Origin: an uncultured Selenomonadales bacterium
Lineage (GTDB): Bacteria; Bacillota_C; Negativicutes; Selenomonadales; Selenomonadaceae
NCBI GenBank assembly: GCA_946407175.1
Contig: CAMJNB010000029.1
Span: forward strand, 1-9,076
Direction of reading: 5' to 3'
DNA: 9,076 nt
Below, piece by piece: positions 1 through 7,091 of the stretch. Below the pieces are notes generated by a model. It searched no databases and had not been told where the DNA came from. It worked only from the letters and a program-made list of their open reading frames with translations. Positions within the stretch are counted from its first letter, which is position 1, and each line of letters begins with the position of its first letter. A program made the position numbers and the translations under genes.

Positions 1-835
1 TATACTTCCAAACTCGTGCCACACAAAGCGCGGCGGCATGTCCATGCGCAATGCCGTACTTGCTCGTAAGCTTGTATGACATCGCGTGACCTGCCGTAGT
101 CTTAGCAAGGTTAATCGCCATTCCCGCAAGCCGTGACGCATAAAGTATTTGCGTGCGGCAGGTTTCGGAAGAATTTTCAGTCAGATAAAAATTTTTGTAC
201 GCGCAGATTAACCTAATCGCCTCGAATGAATACGCGCGGGATTCGGCTGAAGAATTGACGGACCATGCCGATTCAATCGCATGACAAAATGCGTCAAGCA
301 GACAAACTTTTTTCTGATACGGCGGTAAAAATTTCAAGGCGGAAGAATCCAACATTACGGCAGAAGGCAAGGCACTTTTATCGGCAACGGAAATTTTTTT
401 GCCTTCGCGATAAATAACGGCAAAATGTGTTGACTCCGAGCCGGTGCCTGCAGTTGTCGGTACGGCGATAAAAGGTATTTTGTTCGGAGTAATTTTTTGA
501 GCAAGGTAATCTGTCTTGCAACTCATCAGCGCAAAAAGTTTTATGCACTTTGCAACGTCAATCGCACTGCCGCCGCCTACCGCAACAATCGCGTCACAAT
601 TATTTTCACGGTAAGCGTCTACGCCTTTCAAAACGGAATCGTAAATGGGATTGGGCGCAAAGTCCGTGAAGTGTTCGACGGGAATTTTTAGCGAAAGAAA
701 AAATTCTGCAAGCGGCAACTTGTAAAAAGAGTTACCGTGTACAAGCAGAATTTTTTTAACGTTCAAATTTAAAATATATTCTTTTAATGCCGCGTAATCA
801 TTTTCTGCGGCAATAATTTTTTGTTCGATAAACAT
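1..835 (-). CDS. Iron-dependent alcohol dehydrogenase, probable phosphonoacetaldehyde reductase (C-terminus off the window)
   Basis: I read 278 codons in one open frame that is still open at the left edge, so the C-terminal part is missing. It is a group III Fe-type alcohol dehydrogenase: the NAD(P)-binding GGGS loop is at residues 87-90 with D93, PTTAGTGSE is at 126-134, and the metal ligands are D181, H185, H250 and H264. Their spacing (4, then 14 between the last two) matches the family. The ATG at 835-833 has an AAGGGG ribosome binding site (846-841) five bases upstream, and this site overlaps the stop codon of aepX, so the two genes are probably translationally coupled. Known relatives beside PEP mutase (FomC and PhpC in phosphonate antibiotic clusters) reduce phosphonoacetaldehyde to 2-hydroxyethylphosphonate in the cytoplasm. 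The family is secure; the substrate is inferred from the neighbour. Another aldehyde reductase or polyol dehydrogenase role cannot be excluded. Confidence 0.88.
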   Translation of the reverse strand, partial: MFIEQKIIAAENDYAALKEYILNLNVKKILLVHGNSFYKLPLAEFFLSLKIPVEHFTDFAPNPIYDSVLKGVDAYRENNCDAIVAVGGGSAIDVAKCIKLFALMSCKTDYLAQKITPNKIPFIAVPTTAGTGSESTHFAVIYREGKKISVADKSALPSAVMLDSSALKFLPPYQKKVCLLDAFCHAIESAWSVNSSAESRAYSFEAIRLICAYKNFYLTENSSETCRTQILYASRLAGMAINLAKTTAGHAMSYKLTSKYGIAHGHAAALCVARVWKY

Positions 836-840
836 AAAAG

Positions 841-846
841 CCCCTT
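841..846 (-). promoter_or_regulatory. Ribosome binding site of the Fe-alcohol dehydrogenase
   Basis: AAGGGG on the minus strand lies five bases before the ATG at 835. It includes bases of the aepX stop codon (847-845), so termination of aepX and initiation of the dehydrogenase use the same short stretch. This fixes the start and indicates one operon. Confidence 0.7.
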
Positions 847-2860
847 AAAATTCTTCGGGAATCAATCTGATAATTTCTTTAAACGGCATACAAAATTCGT
901 CGCATTCTTTAGCACGTCGGTTGAGCAGGATTGTTTCCGCCGCCTTCTTCATGGCAGGAAAACCCGTGCGCGTCAGCTGATTGGCGTAAATCACGACGTT
1001 AATGTTACGCGATTTAAATTCTTGCTCTGTAACCTGCGAAAAGGCGGTAGGCACAACTACAAGCGGCGTTTGAATGTCATCAGCGCGGAAGGTTTCGGCA
1101 AAGGCAAATATTTCATCGGGCTCCGTCTTGCGGCTGTGAATCATAATTGCATCGGCGCCGGCTTTTACATACTCTTTTGCCCGCGTCAAAGCGTCTTCTA
1201 TACCTTTTTCCAAAATCAAGCTTTCAATTCGCGCACAGATCATAAAGTCACGAGATTTTTGAGCCTTCTTGCCGACGGAAATTTTTTTGCAGAAATTTTC
1301 TATTGAATCCTGCGTCTGTGAAATTTCCGTGCCGAAAAGTGAATTGCGTTTCAAGCCGATTTTATCTTCAATAATTATCATGGAGACGCCCATTCTCTCC
1401 AACGTCCTCACGGTGTAAACGAAATGCTCCACTTTACCGCCGGTGTCGCCGTCAAAAATAATCGGCTTTGTAGTCACTTCCATAATCTCATCAATCGTGC
1501 GAAATCTTGAAGTCATGTCGACCAATTCAATATCGGGTTTGCCTTTTGACGTGGAGTCGCAAAGTGAACTTATCCACATGGCGTCGAATTGTCGCGGTTC
1601 GCCGTTTTCATATACAACGGTTTTTTCGGCAATAAGCCCCGTCAATCCGTTATGCGCCTCAATAGCCGTAACCAAACCCTTAAGCGCCAAAACTTTTTTC
1701 AAGCGTGCGCGTCGCATATCCGGCAAAGAAATTTCCCTGCGCGTACGTTCGTCCAATTCTCTGTAACGCTTTTCATTGGAATATGGAAATTCAATAAGCC
1801 TGCCGCCGTAAGAGGCAAGACATTCCATAACTTCACTGCGAATTGGTTTTTGAAAGCCGCTTTGCCAGTCGTCACCGTGAACCACGTAGGTAGGTTTATA
1901 GCGTTCCAAATTTTCGCGATAACTCAAGGTCTTCTGTTCAACAACTCTGTCAACGCCGAAAATATTTTCAAACAGTGTCTTACGCTCTTCAAAAGACAAC
2001 ATGGGGTAGCGCTTGTAACTTGCAACGGCTTCATCGGAAAGGACGCCGACAATTACTTTGCCGAGTTGTTTCGCCTTTTTAATCAGCGCAATGTGTCCGC
2101 TGTGAATTATGTCTGTCGAAAAGCACATATAAACCGTGCGCGAATTAATTTCACGAAGACGCGCGGAGACTACGGCTAAATCTTGAGGATTATCAATTTC
2201 ATTGCAAAGTTTGTCGCCGATATCGACGGGATAAATTTTACAGCTGTCCGAAACTTCGTTAAATGCATTTTCAGCGTAACACTTCACGTTGCCGCTTTCA
2301 CAAAAATTTATTATTGCGTTAAGCCAAACTTCCCAATCCTCTTTAAAAATTTTGTACAAAGGTTGAGCGGTTACCACTTCGCTGAAAAATTCCACGCCGA
2401 CTTTTTTTATACGCCCTTGCCGAACTACGGCTTTAAAATCTTTTTGCGGAATGGGTACGGTTGAACTTACTGCCATTGAACTTTTTTTTGCGTTAATCAT
2501 TTCGTCCAAAACGGCATTTTCAAATACCAAGTCACCGTGCATTAAAATAATGTCATCGTGCAAATATTCACGCGCGCAGTAAATTGAGTAAATGTAATTT
2601 GTATTGCGGAAGTCAGGATTTTTTACGAAAGTCAGCTTAAGCGGCAGATCCAATTCCGTGCAGTAGCTGACCAGTACGTCATCAAAATATCCGGTCGTTA
2701 TGACAACTTCGGAAATATTTAACGCGGCAAGCTGGCGAAGTTGACGGCTAATCATTGTTTCGGTACTTGAAATTTCCGTCATACACTTAGGCTGATTGGT
2801 AGTCAGAGTTCCCATTCGTGTGCCTAATCCTGAATTTAATATTAGTGCTTTTATTTTTAC
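845..2860 (-). CDS. aepX: Three-domain phosphoenolpyruvate mutase: LicC/PntC-like nucleotidyltransferase + cytidylyltransferase + PEP mutase
   Basis: Numbered from the first ATG (2815), the protein has 656 residues in three parts. Residues up to about 215 resemble LicC/PntC-type nucleotidyltransferases (PKCMTEI at 9-15, a NTNYIYS stretch, HGD at 93-95). Residues about 225-350 are a cytidylyltransferase fold with HSGH at 238-241. Residues about 372-640 are PEP mutase with DGDTGG at 455-460, the signature EDKIGLKRNS at 483-492, RIES at 529-532 and H560, matching the known catalytic set. PEP mutase converts phosphoenolpyruvate to phosphonopyruvate, the first step of nearly all phosphonate biosynthesis. 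The other domains probably make a CMP-phosphonate; Streptomyces Fom1 has a related cytidylyltransferase-mutase fusion. The frame continues upstream of 2815 and encodes the conserved ALILNSGLGTR loop, so the true start is near 2852-2860, yet no ATG, GTG or TTG lies there. The next in-frame stop is at 2884-2882. I set the end at GTA 2860, seven bases after AAGGA; ATA 2854 is the alternative. Mutase identity is very sure, the start is not. Confidence 0.92.
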   Translation of the reverse strand, partial: VKIKALILNSGLGTRMGTLTTNQPKCMTEISSTETMISRQLRQLAALNISEVVITTGYFDDVLVSYCTELDLPLKLTFVKNPDFRNTNYIYSIYCAREYLHDDIILMHGDLVFENAVLDEMINAKKSSMAVSSTVPIPQKDFKAVVRQGRIKKVGVEFFSEVVTAQPLYKIFKEDWEVWLNAIINFCESGNVKCYAENAFNEVSDSCKIYPVDIGDKLCNEIDNPQDLAVVSARLREINSRTVYMCFSTDIIHSGHIALIKKAKQLGKVIVGVLSDEAVASYKRYPMLSFEERKTLFENIFGVDRVVEQKTLSYRENLERYKPTYVVHGDDWQSGFQKPIRSEVMECLASYGGRLIEFPYSNEKRYRELDERTRREISLPDMRRARLKKVLALKGLVTAIEAHNGLTGLIAEKTVVYENGEPRQFDAMWISSLCDSTSKGKPDIELVDMTSRFRTIDEIMEVTTKPIIFDGDTGGKVEHFVYTVRTLERMGVSMIIIEDKIGLKRNSLFGTEISQTQDSIENFCKKISVGKKAQKSRDFMICARIESLILEKGIEDALTRAKEYVKAGADAIMIHSRKTEPDEIFAFAETFRADDIQTPLVVVPTAFSQVTEQEFKSRNINVVIYANQLTRTGFPAMKKAAETILLNRRAKECDEFCMPFKEIIRLIPEEF

Positions 2861-2867
2861 TACACCG

Positions 2868-2872
2868 TCCTT
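2868..2872 (-). promoter_or_regulatory. aepX: Probable ribosome binding site of aepX
   Basis: AAGGA on the minus strand lies 7 bases before the GTA at 2860 and 13 before the ATA at 2854. It is more than 50 bases from the first canonical ATG (2815). It therefore supports initiation at the non-canonical position where the conserved N-terminus begins. Confidence 0.5.
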
Positions 2873-2879
2873 ATTGAGT

Positions 2880-2966
2880 AGTTACTAGTTAATAGTTAAT
2901 AGTGGTTAGTGAAAAACTATCCACTATCCACTATCCACTATCTACTATCTACTATCTACTATCTAC
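2880..2966. repeat. Inverted heptad-repeat hairpin element A (ilvD/aepX gap)
   Basis: The right arm is seven 7-bp units on the + strand: ctatcca three times (2917-2937), then ctatcta four times (2938-2965). The left arm (2880-2910) is also built of 7-bp units: agttact, agttaat twice, agtggtt, then agt. The arms are in inverted orientation around a gaaaaa loop. The innermost nine bases pair with one mismatch and the outer units pair imperfectly. The element fills almost the whole gap after the ilvD stop. No U-run follows on the transcribed side, so a simple intrinsic terminator is unlikely. It resembles element B at 4654-4715 in design. Confidence 0.85.
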
Positions 2967-2970
2967 ATTC

Positions 2971-4623
2971 TTAATTCACAACGGCGCCGGTTGAGGCGGA
3001 AGAGGTAAGTTTTGCGTAGCGTGCAAGGTAACCTGTTTTAATCTTAGGCTCCGGCTTAACCCATGCCGCACGGCGTTTTGCAAGTTCATCGTCGCTTAAT
3101 TCCAATTCCAATTTTCTATTCGGAATGTCAATGGAAATTATGTCGCCGTCATGAATAAGCGCAATGGGACCGCCTTCCATAGCCTCCGGCGAAATGTGAC
3201 CGATACACGCGCCTTGACTTGCGCCGCTGAATCTGCCGTCCGTTATCAATCCGACTTTTAAGCCCGCGCCTGTTATCGCCGCAGTAGGATTAAGCATTTC
3301 CTGCATGCCGGGACCGCCCTTAGGTCCTTCGTAGCGTATAACTACAACGTCGCCGTCATGAATCTTGCCGCCCATAATCGCGTTAATCGCCGTTTCTTCC
3401 GAGTCAAAACATTTCGCTTTGCCCTTGTAAACCAGCATGTCTTCACTTACGGCGGAGGCTTTTACAACCGCGCAGTCAGGACAAATATTTCCCTGCAAAA
3501 TCGCAATGCCGCCGGTAGGTCTGTAGGGATTGTCAACGCTGTGAATCACGTCGGGATTTTCAATTTCCGCGTCTGCAATTCGTTCGCCCAATGTGCCGTC
3601 AACAGTCAAGGCGTCAAGGTGCAGTAAATTTTTCTTTGAAAGTTCATGCATAACCGCCGAAATGCCGCCTGCCTCTTCAAGGTCTTGCATATGGTGTTTA
3701 CCGGCGGGACTAAGCTTTGTAATATACGGCGTCCGCGCAGAAATTTCATCAAACAGTTTCGCAGGAAGTTTTATGCCGCATTCATTGGCAATCGCGGTTA
3801 AGTGCAAAACCGTATTTGACGAGCCGCCTATGCCCATATCCACCGTGATAGCATTTTCAAAGGCTTTCAGCGTCAAAATGTCGCGCGGCAAAATATTTTT
3901 CTTCAGCATATCCATTACAACTTTACCTGCGCGTTTCGCCAAAATCAAGCGTGCGCCGTTATAAGCCGCAGGAATCGTGCCGTTGCCGTCAAGCGCCATT
4001 CCCAACGCCTCGCTAAGGCAGTTCATCGTGTTTGCAGTGAAAAGCCCCGCGCAGGAGCCGCAACCGGGACAAGCTTTAGACTCAAGCTCCGTCATTTCTT
4101 CTTGCGTCATTTGCCCTGCCGCGAATTTTCCCGCCGCCTCGAAAGATTGACTTACGCTGATATTTTTACCGTGCAAACGTCCCGCCAGCATGGGACCGCC
4201 ACTTACTATCACTGCGGGAATGTTTAAACGCGCCGCCGCCATAAGCATGCCGGGTACAACTTTGTCGCAGTTCGGAATTAAAATCAGCGCGTCAAAGCCG
4301 CTTGCCATTGTCACCGCCTCAATGGAATCCGCAATAAGTTCACGGCTGGCAAGAGAATATTTCATGCCGGTATGTCCCATTGCAATGCCGTCGCATACGC
4401 CGATAGCGGGAAATTCAACCGGAGTGCCGCCTGCCGCCGCTACGCCCAATTTAGCCGCCTCTGTTATCGACTTCAAATGCATATGTCCCGGAATAATTTC
4501 GTTAAACGAATTGCATACGCCGATAAGCGGGCGTGAAAGTTCATCTGCGCCGAAACCGTTTGCATGAAATAAAGATCTGTGTGCGCAACGTGTAGCGCCT
4601 TTTTTTACAATGTCACTTCTCAT
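2971..4623 (-). CDS. ilvD: Dihydroxy-acid dehydratase
   Basis: This cytoplasmic Fe-S enzyme dehydrates 2,3-dihydroxy-isovalerate and 2,3-dihydroxy-3-methylvalerate to the 2-oxo acids that give valine, leucine and isoleucine (leucine and pantothenate via oxoisovalerate). The 550 residues match the usual full length. Family landmarks are CNSFNE from C37, [15 protein letters not shown] from C77, IPNCDK with C119, CPGCGSC at 185-191 followed by [14 protein letters not shown] at 266-270, and GRFSGAS at 463-469 with the conserved serine S466. Cysteines 37, 119 and 191 are the likely cluster ligands. The start [12 protein letters not shown] is typical of the family. No other ilv or leu gene is visible, and the short leader shows no T-box or leader peptide for branched-chain control. 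Its job seems unrelated to the phosphonate genes downstream; element A separates them. The assignment is very secure. The related sugar-acid dehydratase Edd is less likely because it is longer and differs at the N-terminus. Confidence 0.97.
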   Translation of the reverse strand: MRSDIVKKGATRCAHRSLFHANGFGADELSRPLIGVCNSFNEIIPGHMHLKSITEAAKLGVAAAGGTPVEFPAIGVCDGIAMGHTGMKYSLASRELIADSIEAVTMASGFDALILIPNCDKVVPGMLMAAARLNIPAVIVSGGPMLAGRLHGKNISVSQSFEAAGKFAAGQMTQEEMTELESKACPGCGSCAGLFTANTMNCLSEALGMALDGNGTIPAAYNGARLILAKRAGKVVMDMLKKNILPRDILTLKAFENAITVDMGIGGSSNTVLHLTAIANECGIKLPAKLFDEISARTPYITKLSPAGKHHMQDLEEAGGISAVMHELSKKNLLHLDALTVDGTLGERIADAEIENPDVIHSVDNPYRPTGGIAILQGNICPDCAVVKASAVSEDMLVYKGKAKCFDSEETAINAIMGGKIHDGDVVVIRYEGPKGGPGMQEMLNPTAAITGAGLKVGLITDGRFSGASQGACIGHISPEAMEGGPIALIHDGDIISIDIPNRKLELELSDDELAKRRAAWVKPEPKIKTGYLARYAKLTSSASTGAVVN

Positions 4624-4634
4624 AAATTTTACAT

Positions 4635-4640
4635 CCTCCT
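4635..4640 (-). promoter_or_regulatory. ilvD: Ribosome binding site of ilvD
   Basis: A perfect AGGAGG on the minus strand sits 11 bases before the ilvD ATG (4623-4621). That is somewhat longer than optimal. Between them an ATG at 4634-4632 is followed at once by TAA (4631-4629), a start-stop pair that may be chance. Confidence 0.75.
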
Positions 4641-4653
4641 AAAAAATTTTTTT

Positions 4654-4715
4654 AGCTGGTAGCTTGTAGCTGGTAGCTTGTAAATTTTTTATACCGGCTA
4701 CCGACTACCGGCTAG
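4654..4715. repeat. Inverted heptad-repeat hairpin element B (3' end of pepD and pepD/ilvD gap)
   Basis: The left arm is four 7-bp units on the + strand: agctggt, agcttgt, agctggt, agcttgt (4654-4681). An A/T-rich loop follows (4682-4691). The right arm is three units, taccggc, taccgac, taccggc plus tag (4692-4715), whose reverse complement reads agccggt, agtcggt, agccggt. The two arms therefore form an imperfect hairpin. On the transcribed side it is followed by A7T6 (4653-4641) and then the ilvD ribosome binding site. That gives a weak terminator-like look, but the run of A before the T-run is not canonical. The right arm overlaps the last codons of pepD. Confidence 0.82.
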
Positions 4716-6161
4716 TCTTTTCAAAATCTCTACAATCAAATTAACATGCGGCGTCACCGTGTCAAGGTGAAGACGTTCCCTCGTGCTGTGTATAAATTCA
4801 TTCGTCGTGCCTATTGAAATAATATCAAGCGCAGGATTTTTCTTGACAATATGACTGCACTCAAGCCCTGCGTGAAGTATTTTAACCTGCGCGTCAAAGC
4901 CGTTTTGCGTTTTAAAAACTTCCGCCGCAATTTTCGCAAGCTTGCTGTCGGGATTAAAATTCCACGCCGGTGAATACGTGCTGAACTTCACGTCAAATTC
5001 AGTCAGCCGCGCAACAGTTTTGTAAAGCGTTTCAAGCTCGGCAAAATTTTCGTCAATGTTTGAACGCGGCATAACTTGTACCATAATTTTATCACCGGTG
5101 CGAACAATACCCAAATTTGCGGAAATCATTACAAACTGCGGATCGGTACCGGACATTTCATAAACGCCGCTGTGAATTAACGTTACAAGGTCAAGCGTGT
5201 TTTTAAAATCTTCAGCGCTGAAAACTTCTTTAGGCTTGTCGACGCTTTCAACGTCAATTTTCAAATTCACTTCGCCGATAAACATTTTTTGAACCTGCGC
5301 GGCAACTTCGTCACAAATATTTTTAACGTCGTCTAAAGTCAGGTCGGTCAAAATAGTAGAATCAGCCGTACTTGGTATGACGTTCATAGCCGTGCCGCCG
5401 CTGATATTTGCAAGTCTTATATGTCCGCGCTGATTTATTTCACGCAAAACATTGAACAAAACTTTTATTGAGTTGGCTCGGTTACCGTCAATCTCATCGC
5501 CGGAATGCCCGCCGCGCAGTCCCGCAACTTTAATTTTCATAGCCGTAAAAGATTCAGCCGCGTCGACAAAATTAATTTCGCGAGTGAAGTCGGCACGAAA
5601 ATTTCCTGCACTGCCAACAACAATTTCGTCAAACTTTTCACTGTCGCAGTTAATGACAAACTGCGCGTCCTGCAAATGTTCGACGTTAAGATTAATTGCG
5701 CCGGTCATGCCTTGTTCTTCGTCTACGGTAAAAATTAATCTTAGCGGACCGTGCGGCACGTCTTGAAATTTGCCGTTTAAAAGATTTTTAGTAATGTACA
5801 AAATTTCGGCAATGCCCATACCGTCATCGGCGCCTAAGCTTGTACCTTCCGCAGTTAAAAATTTTTCATCGCGCAGAAGTTTAATGGGACTTGTCAGCGG
5901 GTCGAAGTCGTAACCTTCCTCCGCCACGCAGACCATATCCATATGAGCCTGCAAAATAGTAAGCGAGGCATTTTCATAGCCGTCACTTGACGGAATTTCG
6001 GCGATAATGTTTTTAAATTTATCCTGCGTCACGTCGAATCCCAGTGACGCCAAGTATTGATAAAGGTAAGCGCTGACTTTTTCTTCGTGTTTGGAAGGAC
6101 GCGGAATTTCAGCAAGCTTTTCAAATTCAGCCAATACGCCTTCCAAAATTTCGTCTGACAT
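4698..6161 (-). CDS. pepD: Aminoacyl-histidine dipeptidase (M20 family, PepD/carnosinase-like)
   Basis: This cytoplasmic zinc dipeptidase cleaves Xaa-His and other dipeptides, releasing amino acids from peptide uptake. The 487 residues are full length for PepD (about 480-490). Visible motifs include QAHMDMV with metal ligand H73 and D75, GADDG with bridging D112, VDEEQG with catalytic base E148 and ligand E149, NCDSE with D173, GGHSGDEI in the lid domain at 217-224, and H458 in NEFIHSTRER as the last ligand. The ATG at 6161 is directly preceded in frame by a stop (TAA), so no earlier start exists; a weak AAAGG lies 11 bases upstream. The stop and the final residues LAGSR are supplied by repeat element B, so the C-terminal tail is probably acquired rather than conserved. 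The gap to rfbA is only 37 bases, which suggests co-transcription, although the functions differ. Confidence 0.95.
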   Translation of the reverse strand: MSDEILEGVLAEFEKLAEIPRPSKHEEKVSAYLYQYLASLGFDVTQDKFKNIIAEIPSSDGYENASLTILQAHMDMVCVAEEGYDFDPLTSPIKLLRDEKFLTAEGTSLGADDGMGIAEILYITKNLLNGKFQDVPHGPLRLIFTVDEEQGMTGAINLNVEHLQDAQFVINCDSEKFDEIVVGSAGNFRADFTREINFVDAAESFTAMKIKVAGLRGGHSGDEIDGNRANSIKVLFNVLREINQRGHIRLANISGGTAMNVIPSTADSTILTDLTLDDVKNICDEVAAQVQKMFIGEVNLKIDVESVDKPKEVFSAEDFKNTLDLVTLIHSGVYEMSGTDPQFVMISANLGIVRTGDKIMVQVMPRSNIDENFAELETLYKTVARLTEFDVKFSTYSPAWNFNPDSKLAKIAAEVFKTQNGFDAQVKILHAGLECSHIVKKNPALDIISIGTTNEFIHSTRERLHLDTVTPHVNLIVEILKRLAGSR

Positions 6162-6198
6162 TTACTCATCAACCTTTCATTGGTAATGTACTACGATC

Positions 6199-7077
6199 TT
6201 ATAACTTTTGATTAACAAGTCGTTGCAGGTATTGACCGTAGTCATTTTTTGACAGCGGCTCGGCAAGTTTTAAAAGCTGATCCGCGTCAATGTACTTCAT
6301 GCGATAGGCAATTTCTTCAATGCAAGAGACTTTCAAACCCTGCCGCGTCTGAATGGTCTGCACGAAAGACGCCGCCTGCAAAAGTGATTCGTGCGTACCG
6401 GTATCAAGCCACGCATAGCCGCGACGCATTTTTTCTACGCGCAGATTGCCGCGTTCAAGGTAAACTTTATTGACGTCGGTAATTTCCAGTTCGCCGCGCG
6501 CAGAAGGCTTAATCGTCTTAGCAACGTTGACAATATCCTTGTCGTAGAAGTAAAGCCCCGTGACGGCGTAATTGGAGCGGGGATTTTTTGGTTTCTCTTC
6601 AAGACTAATTGCCTTGCCGTCTTCGTTAAATTCGACAACGCCGTAACTTTCGGGATTGTTGACGTAGTAGGCAAAAACCGTAGCGCCTTCGTCATTAGCG
6701 GCGGCGTGACGTAAAATTTTTGGAAAGTCAGCGCCGTAAAAAATATTGTCACCCAGTACCAACGCGCAACCTTCGCCGTTAATAAATTCTTCACCGATTA
6801 AAAATGCCTGTGCGAGACCTTCCGGCTTAGGTTGAACCGCGTATTTAATTTTCAATCCGAGTTGCGAGCCGTCTTTTAACAGCGCTTGAAAAAGGTGCGA
6901 ATCCTGCGGCGTCGTGATAACCAAAATTTCACGAATACCGGCAAGCATAAGCGCGGACAGCGGGTAGTAAATCATCGGCTTATCGAAAATCGGCATTAAC
7001 TGTTTTGATACAACTTCGGTCAGCGGATAAAGCCGCGTACCCGAACCGCCCGCCAAAATTATTCCTTTCTTTATCAT
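6199..7077 (-). CDS. rfbA: Glucose-1-phosphate thymidylyltransferase
   Basis: RmlA/RfbA joins dTTP and glucose-1-phosphate to dTDP-glucose and pyrophosphate, the first step of dTDP-L-rhamnose and other dTDP-sugars for cell-surface polysaccharides. The protein has the nucleotide-binding signature [11 protein letters not shown] at 10-20, KQLMP at 25-29 and KPMIYYPLS at 33-41. It also has LGDNIFYG with Mg ligand D110, [20 protein letters not shown] at 160-179, and WLDTG with the second Mg ligand D225. I start at ATG 7077 (292 residues, the usual length): GGAGGT stands seven bases upstream, and the protein then begins [11 protein letters not shown] as in relatives. An ATG at 7092 would add five residues (MEVSS) but lies inside that ribosome binding site. 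Its partners rfbB, rfbC and rfbD are not in the window. The gene follows the DUF262/DUF1524 gene with a TAATG junction. Function is very secure. Confidence 0.96.
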   Translation of the reverse strand: MIKKGIILAGGSGTRLYPLTEVVSKQLMPIFDKPMIYYPLSALMLAGIREILVITTPQDSHLFQALLKDGSQLGLKIKYAVQPKPEGLAQAFLIGEEFINGEGCALVLGDNIFYGADFPKILRHAAANDEGATVFAYYVNNPESYGVVEFNEDGKAISLEEKPKNPRSNYAVTGLYFYDKDIVNVAKTIKPSARGELEITDVNKVYLERGNLRVEKMRRGYAWLDTGTHESLLQAASFVQTIQTRQGLKVSCIEEIAYRMKYIDADQLLKLAEPLSKNDYGQYLQRLVNQKL

Positions 7078-7084
7078 AGAGCTT

Positions 7085-7090
7085 ACCTCC
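7085..7090 (-). promoter_or_regulatory. rfbA: Ribosome binding site of rfbA
   Basis: GGAGGT on the minus strand, seven bases before ATG 7077. It comes just after the stop codon of the upstream gene (7094-7092). It decides the rfbA start against the in-frame ATG at 7092, which overlaps it. Confidence 0.8.
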
Positions 7091-7091
7091 A

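Noticed and set aside
821..1306. Plus-strand frame of 161 codons opposite the end of aepX.
   Set aside because: It lies antisense to the strongly conserved PEP mutase domain, shows no recognisable motif and has no good ribosome binding site; it is a shadow of the real gene.
1589..2179. Plus-strand frame of 196 codons opposite the middle of aepX.
   Set aside because: The minus strand here encodes the HxGH cytidylyltransferase domain with clear motifs; the plus frame has none and a composition typical of antisense reading.
2917..2966. Tandem ctatcca/ctatcta units as a possible CRISPR array.
   Set aside because: Units are 7 bp and directly adjacent, with no spacers and no cas genes; they form one arm of an inverted hairpin instead.
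4190..4567. Plus-strand frame of 125 codons opposite ilvD.
   Set aside because: It is antisense to conserved ilvD motifs, and its alanine-, proline- and serine-rich product reflects the complementary codons.
4624..4697. T-box or branched-chain leader peptide before ilvD.
   Set aside because: The gap is only 74 bases and is filled by the repeat element; no specifier stem, T-box sequence or run of Leu/Ile/Val codons is visible.
4641..4715. Element B plus A7T6 as the intrinsic terminator of pepD.
   Set aside because: The stem is imperfect, seven A separate it from the T-run, and the ilvD ribosome binding site follows directly. Partial attenuation is possible but not supported enough to call a terminator.
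6435..6794. Minus-strand frame of 119 codons inside rfbA.
   Set aside because: It is in another frame of the same strand as the intact rfbA catalytic core, with no family resemblance.
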